From positions 186,001 through 250,000 of the forward strand of contig NZ_QLLT01000002.1 of assembly GCF_003259315.1 (NCBI RefSeq): a stretch of 64,000 nt of DNA, read 5' to 3'. Shown piece after piece: positions 58,181 to 64,000 of this stretch (positions are counted from its first letter, which is position 1; every line of letters starts with the position of its first letter). Made by a program: the position numbers and the translations under genes. Source of the DNA: Kitasatospora sp. SolWspMP-SS2h. GTDB lineage: Bacteria; Actinomycetota; Actinomycetes; Streptomycetales; Streptomycetaceae. The notes under the pieces were generated by a model. It was not told where the DNA came from. It saw only the letters and a program-made list of their open reading frames with translations, and did no database searches.

Positions 58181-59068
58181 ATGAGCAAGCCCGTCCACAG
58201 CGGCACCCGCACCCTGATCTCGCCGGTCCGGCTCAACCAGCCCGGCGGCCGGCGGATCTACCGGCTGGTGCTGGCGCTCACCCTGGCCGTCGCCACGGTC
58301 GTCTTCATCGGCCCGCTCTACTGGATGGCCACCGGCGGCTTCAAGTCCTCGCAGGAACTGGTCCGCACCCCGCCGACGCTCTTCCCGGAGAACCCCGGCA
58401 CCCACGCCTTCACCGAGGCCTGGGACCGGCTCGGGATGGGACAGCTGCTGCTGAACACCGTCGTCTACGCCGGCGGCGCGCTCCTGCTCCAGCTGGTCTT
58501 CTGCGTCGCCGCCGCCTACTCGCTGTCCAAACTGCGGCCGATCTTCGGCAACGTGATCCTCGGCATGATGCTGGCCTCGATGATGATCCCGGCCGCCGCC
58601 CTGGTCATCCCGCAGTACCTGACGGTGCTCGACCTGCCGCTGATCCACGTGAACCTGCTGAACACCCCGTGGGTGATCTGGCTGCCCACCGTGGCCAACG
58701 CGTTCAACGTCTTCCTGCTCAAGCGGTTCTTCGACTCGATCCCCAACGAACTGCTCGACGCGGCGTCCATCGACGGGGCCGGGCCGCTGCGGGTGCTGTG
58801 GTCGGTCATCCTGCCGCTGTCCCGGCCGATCCTCGGCGTCGTCTCGATCTTCGGCCTGGTCGCGGTCTGGAAGGACTTCCTCTGGCCGCTGATCACCGTC
58901 CCCGCCCATGAGACGCTCAACGTGGGCGTCAACACCGCGGCCACCTCGATGCCGCAGAACACCCTGATCGCCGGACTCTTCCTCGCCTCCCTCCCGACCA
59001 TCGCCCTGTTCCTGGTCTTCCAGCGCAACATCATGGCCGGCCTCACCGCGGGCAGCCTCAAGGGCTGA
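58181..59068 (+). CDS. sugar ABC transporter permease (MalG-like)
   Basis: This 295-residue partner permease of the CUT1 family has six membrane segments. The EAA-type loop LLDAASIDGAGPLRVLWSVILP is present, and the C-terminus MAGLTAGSLKG is typical for MalG proteins. It starts two bases after the stop of the malF-like gene, with GGGGAGGAG as ribosome site. No ATPase gene is found in the operon; in streptomycetes such systems usually share the multitasking ATPase MsiK encoded elsewhere. Confidence 0.92.
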   Translation: MSKPVHSGTRTLISPVRLNQPGGRRIYRLVLALTLAVATVVFIGPLYWMATGGFKSSQELVRTPPTLFPENPGTHAFTEAWDRLGMGQLLLNTVVYAGGALLLQLVFCVAAAYSLSKLRPIFGNVILGMMLASMMIPAAALVIPQYLTVLDLPLIHVNLLNTPWVIWLPTVANAFNVFLLKRFFDSIPNELLDAASIDGAGPLRVLWSVILPLSRPILGVVSIFGLVAVWKDFLWPLITVPAHETLNVGVNTAATSMPQNTLIAGLFLASLPTIALFLVFQRNIMAGLTAGSLKG

Positions 59069-59119
59069 GCCCCGGTCCGACGACCTCGGTCCAACAACGT
59101 CTGAAAGGAAACCCTGACC

Positions 59120-60688
59120 GTGTCAGAGCAGTGGTGGCGGAACGCGGCGATCTACCAGGTGTACCCGCGCAGTTTCGTCGACGGCAACGGCGACGGGATC
59201 GGGGACCTCGCCGGAGTGCGCGCGAAGCTTCCGTACCTCGCCGAACTCGGTGTCGACGCCATCTGGTTCAACCCCTGGTACCCCTCCCCGATGGCCGACG
59301 GCGGCTACGACGTCGCCGACTACCGCGGCGTCGAACCGGTCTTCGGCACCCTGGAGGAGGCCGAACTGCTCGTCGACGAGGCCCAGCAGCTCGGCCTGCG
59401 CACCATCGTCGACATCGTCCCCAACCACGTCTCCGACCAGCACCCCTGGTTCCGGGCCGCCCTCGCCGCCGCCCCCGGCAGCCCCGAGCGCGACCTGTTC
59501 CACTTCCGCGAGGGCCGCGGCGCCGACGGCGAACTCCCGCCCAACGACTGGAAGTCCGAGTTCGGCGGCTGCCCCTGGACCCGGCTCCCCGACGGCCAGT
59601 GGTACCTGCACCTGTTCGCCGCCGCCCAACCCGACCTCAACTGGGACCACCCCGCCGTCCGCGAGGAACACCTGGAGATCCTCCGGTTCTGGTTCGACCG
59701 CGGCGCCGCCGGCGTCCGGATCGACTCGGCCGGCCTGCTCACCAAGGACCCCGACCTCGCCGACGTCGAACCCGGCCGCCCGCACCCCTACGTCGACCGC
59801 GACGACCTGCACGACATCTACCGCAGCTGGCGCGCCGTCGCCGACTCCTACAGCCCGCCACGCGTCCTGATCGGCGAGATCTGGGTCCCCGACGCCGAGC
59901 GTTTCGCCCGCTACCTGCGCCCGGACGAAATGCACACCGCGTTCAACTTCGACTTCCTGGCCCGCCCCTGGGACGCCGCCGCGCTGCGTGAGTCCATCGA
60001 CACCACCCTCGCCGCGCACGCCCCCGTCGGCGCCCCCGCGACCTGGGTGCTCGCCAACCACGACATCACCCGCACCGTCACCCGCTACGGCCGCGAGGAC
60101 ACCCGCTTCCAGTTCGCCACCAAGTCCTTCGGCACCCCCACCGACCTCGACCTCGGCCGCCGCCGCGCCCGCGCCGCCGCCCTGCTCAGCATGGCGCTGC
60201 CCGGCGCGCTCTACCTCTACCAGGGCGAGGAACTCGGCCTGCCCGAGGTCGAGGACCTCCCGCTGGACACCCTCCAGGACCCGATGCACTTCCGCTCCGG
60301 CGGCACCGACCCGGGCCGCGACGGCTGCCGCGTCCCGATCCCCTGGAGCGGCACCCACCCGCCCTACGGCTTCACCCGCGACGGCAAGGACCCCTGGCTC
60401 CCGCAGCCCCTCGACTGGGCCCCGCTCACCGTCGAGGCCCAGCACGGCGACCCGTCCTCCATGCTCACCCTCTACCGCGAGGGCATCCGGCTCCGCCGCG
60501 AACTGCGCGGCGAGTTCGCCTGGGCCGAGGACGCCCCCGAAGGCGTCCTCTCCTTCCGCCGCGGCGACGTCCGCTGCCTGGTCAACCTCTCCACCTCGCC
60601 GCTCCCGCTCGACGGCGAGATCCTGCTGGCCTCCGGCGAACTCACCGACGGCCACCTCCCCACCGACACGGCGGTCTGGCTCCGGTAG
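59120..60688 (+). CDS. GH13 alpha-glucosidase
   Basis: This 522-residue cytoplasmic TIM-barrel glycosidase of family GH13 has the conserved regions DIVPNH (98-103) and GVRIDSAG with nucleophile Asp202. IGEIWV supplies the acid/base Glu253 and LANHDIT the stabilising Asp315. The N-terminus WWRNAAIYQVYPRSF is characteristic of the maltase/oligo-1,6-glucosidase subfamilies. It probably hydrolyses the imported alpha-gluco-oligosaccharides to glucose. GGAAACC precedes the GTG start. It is the last gene of the ABC operon, 51 bases after the malG-like gene. Confidence 0.92.
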   Translation: MSEQWWRNAAIYQVYPRSFVDGNGDGIGDLAGVRAKLPYLAELGVDAIWFNPWYPSPMADGGYDVADYRGVEPVFGTLEEAELLVDEAQQLGLRTIVDIVPNHVSDQHPWFRAALAAAPGSPERDLFHFREGRGADGELPPNDWKSEFGGCPWTRLPDGQWYLHLFAAAQPDLNWDHPAVREEHLEILRFWFDRGAAGVRIDSAGLLTKDPDLADVEPGRPHPYVDRDDLHDIYRSWRAVADSYSPPRVLIGEIWVPDAERFARYLRPDEMHTAFNFDFLARPWDAAALRESIDTTLAAHAPVGAPATWVLANHDITRTVTRYGREDTRFQFATKSFGTPTDLDLGRRRARAAALLSMALPGALYLYQGEELGLPEVEDLPLDTLQDPMHFRSGGTDPGRDGCRVPIPWSGTHPPYGFTRDGKDPWLPQPLDWAPLTVEAQHGDPSSMLTLYREGIRLRRELRGEFAWAEDAPEGVLSFRRGDVRCLVNLSTSPLPLDGEILLASGELTDGHLPTDTAVWLR

Positions 60689-60706
60689 GGGAAACCGAAG
60701 CACAAC

Positions 60707-60835
60707 CAGGGGCGCGGGGAACCGCGCGGCCAAGCGAGCACGCACCGCCGGATCGCGACGCAGGCCAATGGCTTGCACTGTCCCGCGACCTCGCCGACGC
60801 GCGACTCCCGCCGCGCGCAGTTCCCCGCGCCCCTG
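60707..60835. repeat. inverted pair of a dispersed GC-rich repeat
   Basis: CAGGGGCGCGGGGAACCGCG (60707-60726) and its inverted counterpart CGCAGTTCCCCGCGCCCCTG (60816-60835) flank about 90 bases of unmatched DNA between the GH13 gene and the GH18-like gene. The pair could form a long stem and act as a two-way terminator. The same core is seen after mshC (46421-46441). Confidence 0.75.
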
Positions 60836-60854
60836 TCTCCGCTCTCCCGCGCAG

Positions 60855-61967
60855 CTAGTTGCACCAGCCGTCCCGGTACGCCTCCCAGTGGTCCGGCGTG
60901 GCCGCGAAGTCCACGTACAGGGCGAGGCCGAAGTTCCGCCGGCCGTTCGGGCCGAGGGCCAGTCGTGCGCCGCGGACCGCCGCGCGGACGGTCTCCGCGG
61001 CGCCGCGGTGGGTGGGCGTGTCGGCCCAGTAGGCCGGCAGGCCCATGAGCAGGTCGACGCCCGGCGGGGTGTGGGCCAGGGCCAGCGCGGTCTGCCGGGC
61101 GACGTAGCCGCCGTACAGCGACTCGACCGGCATCGAGGTGTCGTACGACATCACCGCGACCTGGTCGACCCTCCGCGCCGCCGCCGCGAAGTACGCCGCG
61201 GACCAGTACTTGCCGTGCCCGCTGAGCGCGAGGGCGACCCGCCCCAGCCCCGGGACGGGATCGATCTGCGGGGCCGCGACGGACAGCGGCACCGACCGGG
61301 CGGCGGTGAGCGCGTGCACCTGGTCGAGCAGGGCGAGGAACCCGGCCGAGCCCGAGTGCACGGGCTCCAGGTCGAGGTGGACGCCGTCGAAGCCCAGGTC
61401 GAGGACCTGCCGCGCGGCGCCGGTGATCCGGTCCCGGACGTCGGGGCGGTCCAGGTGCAGCCCCTCCTTCTCGGGCGCCACCACGTCGCCCAGCCAGGAC
61501 TGGACCCGCACCCCCGGCATCGCCGCGTGCGCCCGGGCCAGGAAGTCCGCCGCGCCGGGCGCCAGCGCCGGGTCGAGCGAGCCGTCGTGCGCCAGCGGCC
61601 CGGTGTGCACGTACAGGTCGTGGATGCCGGTGCTGCGCACCTTCGCGGCCAGCGCGGTCAGCTCCTCGGGCGTGCGCCGCCCGTCGACCCAGGCGTGGCC
61701 GAGCCAGATCGCGTCCTTGCCGCGGGTGCGGGCGTCCGCCGCCGGGTCGCCGGCGTACTCCCAGCGCAGCGCGGCGGCCCCGCCGAGCACCGGCAGCAGG
61801 AGCAGGGCGAGGACGGTGCCGAGCGCGGTGAGGACGCGGCGCGGCCGGCTCCACCGGGTGCGCCCGCGCCAGCGGCGGCGCGCCCGGGCCGGCAGTGTCC
61901 GCCATTCGGATGCACGCGGGGTGCGCGCGGCGCGCTTCCACCGGCTCTGTTCCCCCCAAGCGGGCAT
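60855..61967 (-). CDS. membrane-anchored GH18-like TIM-barrel protein
   Basis: This is a 370-residue protein. The first 45 residues are rich in Arg/Trp, followed by one membrane helix (VLTALGTVLALLLLPVLGGA), so it is anchored with the rest outside. The extracellular part is a barrel with DAIWLGHAWVDGRRTPEELT, then FDGVHLDLEPVHSG. This corresponds to the GH18 motif DGxDxDxE with His replacing the first inner Asp but with the catalytic Glu retained. Later strands include VAVMSYDTSMP and LLMGLPAYW. It may cleave or bind chitin- or peptidoglycan-like polymers. GGAAGGGAG precedes the ATG at 61967. It is divergent from metH. Confidence 0.7.
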   Translation of the reverse strand: MPAWGEQSRWKRAARTPRASEWRTLPARARRRWRGRTRWSRPRRVLTALGTVLALLLLPVLGGAAALRWEYAGDPAADARTRGKDAIWLGHAWVDGRRTPEELTALAAKVRSTGIHDLYVHTGPLAHDGSLDPALAPGAADFLARAHAAMPGVRVQSWLGDVVAPEKEGLHLDRPDVRDRITGAARQVLDLGFDGVHLDLEPVHSGSAGFLALLDQVHALTAARSVPLSVAAPQIDPVPGLGRVALALSGHGKYWSAAYFAAAARRVDQVAVMSYDTSMPVESLYGGYVARQTALALAHTPPGVDLLMGLPAYWADTPTHRGAAETVRAAVRGARLALGPNGRRNFGLALYVDFAATPDHWEAYRDGWCN

Positions 61968-62113
61968 GATCGTGCTCCCTTCCGGTGGACAAGGACGCCC
62001 AGGATTCGAAACGGGTTCCGTCCGGCCGGGGTGGGACCGATACCCTGGCGGGGTGCGTCCCCGGTCCAGCGGGAGCGCATAGCCGACAGCCGTCGCACTC
62101 AGGGAGCAGCCAC

Positions 62114-64000
62114 ATGGCCACCGTTGTACCCACCTCCGCCCAGCAGGACCGCGCCGACGCCCTGCGCGAGGCACTCGCCACCCGGGTGGTGGTGGCCGAC
62201 GGTGCGATGGGCACCATGCTCCAGGCGCAGGAGCCGACGATGGAGGACTTCCAGCAGCTGGAGGGCTGCAACGAGGTCCTGAACGTCACCCGTCCCGACA
62301 TCGTGCGCTCGGTGCACGAGGCGTACTTCGCGGTCGGCGTGGACTGCGTGGAGACCAACACCTTCGGCGCCAACCACTGGGCGCTGAGCGAGTACGACAT
62401 CCCCGAGCGGATCTTCGAGCTGTCCGAGGCCGGTGCCCGGATCGCCCGGGAGACGGCCGACGCCTTCACCGCGGAGGACGGCCGCACCCGCTGGGTGCTC
62501 GGCTCGATGGGCCCGGGCACCAAGCTGCCGACCCTCGGCCACACCACCTTCGAGGTGGTCCGCGAGGGCTTCCGGCAGAACGCGGCGGGCCTGATCGCGG
62601 GCGGCGTGGACGCGCTGCTGATCGAGACCAGCCAGGACCTGCTCCAGACCAAGGCGTCGGTGCTGGGCTGCCAGGTTGCCCTGGCGGAGGCCGGGGTGAG
62701 CCTGCCGATCCTCGCCCAGGTCACCGTCGAGACCACCGGCACCATGCTGCTGGGCTCGGAGATCGGCGCGGCGCTGACCGCGCTGGAGCCGCTGGGCATC
62801 GACTTCATCGGGATGAACTGCGCCACCGGCCCGGCCGAGATGAGCGAGCACCTGCGCTACCTGGCGAAGAACGCCAAGGTCGGCCTCTCCTGCATGCCGA
62901 ACGCCGGCCTGCCGGTGCTCACCAAGGACGGCGCGCACTACCCGCTCAGCCCCGAGGAGCTGGCCGACGCGCACGAGGGCTTCGTCCGCGACTACGGCCT
63001 GGCCCTGGTCGGCGGCTGCTGCGGCACCACCCCCGAGCACCTGCGCCGGGTGGTCGAGCGGGTCCAGGGCCTGCCGGTCACCGCCCGCGACCCGCGCCCC
63101 GAGGCGGCCGCCGCCTCGCTCTACCAGGCGGTGCCGTTCCGGCAGGACACCTCCTACCTGGCGATCGGCGAGCGCACCAACGCCAACGGCTCGAAGAAGT
63201 TCCGCGAGTCGATGATCGCGGGGGACTGGCAGAGCTGCGTGGAGATCGCCCGCGAGCAGATCCGCGAGGGCGCCCACCTGCTCGACCTGTGCGTGGACTA
63301 CGTCGGCCGCGACGGCGTCGCCGACATGCGCGAGATCGCCGGCCGGCTGGCCACCGCCTCCACCCTGCCGATCGTGCTGGACTCCACCGAGCCGCCGGTG
63401 CTCGAGGCCGGCCTGGAGATGCTGGGCGGCCGGGCGGTCCTCAACTCGGTCAACTACGAGGACGGCGACGGCCCCGACACCCGGTTCGGCCGGATCGCCG
63501 CGCTGGCCCGCGAGCACGGCGCCGGCCTGATCGCGCTGACCATCGACGAGCAGGGCCAGGCCCGCACCGCCGAGACCAAGGTCGCCATCGCCGAGCGGCT
63601 GATCGAGCAGCTGGGCCGCGAGTACGGCATCCACGAGTCCTCGATCCTGGTCGACTGCCTGGCCTTCACCCTGGCCACCGGCCAGGAGGAGTCCCGGCGC
63701 GACGGCATCGAGACCATCGAGGCGATCCGCGAGCTCAAGCGCCGCCACCCGGACGTGCAGACCACCCTGGGCCTGTCGAACATCTCCTTCGGCCTCAACC
63801 CGGCCGCCCGCCAGGTGGTCAACTCGGTCTTCCTGCACGAGTGCGTCGAGGCTGGCCTGGACTCGGCGATCGTGCACGCCGCCAAGATCCTGCCGATGAA
63901 CCGCATCCCGGAGGACCGCCGGCAGACCGCCCTGGACTTGGTCTATGACCGGCGCAGCGAGGGCTACGACCCGCTGCAGAAGCTGCTCCAGCTGTTCGAG
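62114..64000 (+). CDS. metH: cobalamin-dependent methionine synthase MetH (5' part)
   Basis: The first 629 codons are in the window; the gene continues beyond 64000. The homocysteine-binding domain (about 20-320) has VVADGAMGTML and the zinc Cys residues in GMNCATGP and GGCCGTTPEHL. The methyltetrahydrofolate domain begins near residue 350 (YLAIGERTNANGSKKFRE, then LDLCVDYVGRDGV, VLDSTEPPVLEAGLEM, LGLSNISFGLNPAARQVVNS). The cobalamin and reactivation domains must lie further right. MetH transfers the methyl group of 5-methyl-THF to homocysteine through B12. AGGGAGCAG precedes the ATG. The 146-base leader shows no B12 or SAM riboswitch that I can recognise. Confidence 0.95.
   Translation, partial: MATVVPTSAQQDRADALREALATRVVVADGAMGTMLQAQEPTMEDFQQLEGCNEVLNVTRPDIVRSVHEAYFAVGVDCVETNTFGANHWALSEYDIPERIFELSEAGARIARETADAFTAEDGRTRWVLGSMGPGTKLPTLGHTTFEVVREGFRQNAAGLIAGGVDALLIETSQDLLQTKASVLGCQVALAEAGVSLPILAQVTVETTGTMLLGSEIGAALTALEPLGIDFIGMNCATGPAEMSEHLRYLAKNAKVGLSCMPNAGLPVLTKDGAHYPLSPEELADAHEGFVRDYGLALVGGCCGTTPEHLRRVVERVQGLPVTARDPRPEAAAASLYQAVPFRQDTSYLAIGERTNANGSKKFRESMIAGDWQSCVEIAREQIREGAHLLDLCVDYVGRDGVADMREIAGRLATASTLPIVLDSTEPPVLEAGLEMLGGRAVLNSVNYEDGDGPDTRFGRIAALAREHGAGLIALTIDEQGQARTAETKVAIAERLIEQLGREYGIHESSILVDCLAFTLATGQEESRRDGIETIEAIRELKRRHPDVQTTLGLSNISFGLNPAARQVVNSVFLHECVEAGLDSAIVHAAKILPMNRIPEDRRQTALDLVYDRRSEGYDPLQKLLQLFE

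Noticed and set aside
61968..62113. Possible cobalamin riboswitch upstream of metH
   Set aside because: The leader is only 146 bases and I find no B12-box-like sequence or matching stems; a SAM riboswitch is not apparent either.

Overview
The window looks like chromosomal DNA of a filamentous, sporulating actinomycete of the Streptomyces/Kitasatospora group. The base composition is strongly GC-rich, GTG and TTG starts are frequent, and the window carries chaplin genes, a mycothiol ligase gene (mshC), a BTAD/AAA+ regulator, three sortase-type surface proteins and an ABC system without its own ATPase gene. From memory, the order chpH-chpC ... SCO1664-like, mshC, PAC2 protein ... metH matches the metH-mshC-chpC/chpH core region of S. 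coelicolor. This window therefore probably shows a core locus with accessory DNA inserted. All calls were made by reading the sequence; no database search was run.

Left part (1-26 kb): the tail of a DUF5753-type regulator, tRNA-Leu(GAG), an M20 metallopeptidase, a short and a long chaplin, a DUF5703 protein and a small acidic protein. Next comes a decayed stretch with a TPR remnant, an ArsR/SRPBCC operon, a broken ISAs1-type transposase, an aldo/keto reductase followed by a RecD2-like protein that has lost its Walker A motif, and an F420-type oxidoreductase. Then come a translationally coupled secreted subtilase and FG-GAP/VCBS protein, a 1102-residue BTAD/AAA+/TPR regulator and, convergent with it, a 1360-residue LPXTG-anchored protein with seven DUF11-like repeats.

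Middle (26-40 kb): a DUF389 membrane protein and a CPA2 antiporter lie downstream of a compact nine-gene minus-strand operon (28,526-39,328), which has a well-formed promoter at 39,506-39,535 and a hairpin terminator. In transcription order it encodes a stand-alone NRPS condensation domain, a fused tandem ATP-grasp ligase, an MFS exporter, an acyl carrier protein, an SDR, an acyl-activating ligase, a PglD/NeuD-like hexapeptide acyltransferase, a CmlS-type flavin halogenase and a small alpha/beta hydrolase. There is no adenylation domain, PKS module or thioesterase. I read this as an unusual biosynthetic cluster for a halogenated N-acyl oligopeptide or amino-acid amide. It is the best candidate in the window for an undescribed system.

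Right part (40-64 kb): an ALF-repeat LPXTG protein, CorA, the conserved run histidine phosphatase - DUF3090 - SCO1664-like - mshC facing a PAC2 protein, and a zinc alcohol dehydrogenase. Next is an alpha-glucan utilisation locus: two paralogous LacI regulators flank a secreted multi-domain GH87 alpha-1,3-glucanase, followed by a lipoprotein binding protein, two sugar permeases and a cytoplasmic GH13 alpha-glucosidase. The likely flow is extracellular cleavage of alpha-1,3-glucan, import of the oligosaccharides, and hydrolysis to glucose under LacI control through CGCAA-type palindromes. The window ends with a GH18-like membrane protein and the first 629 codons of cobalamin-dependent methionine synthase (metH).
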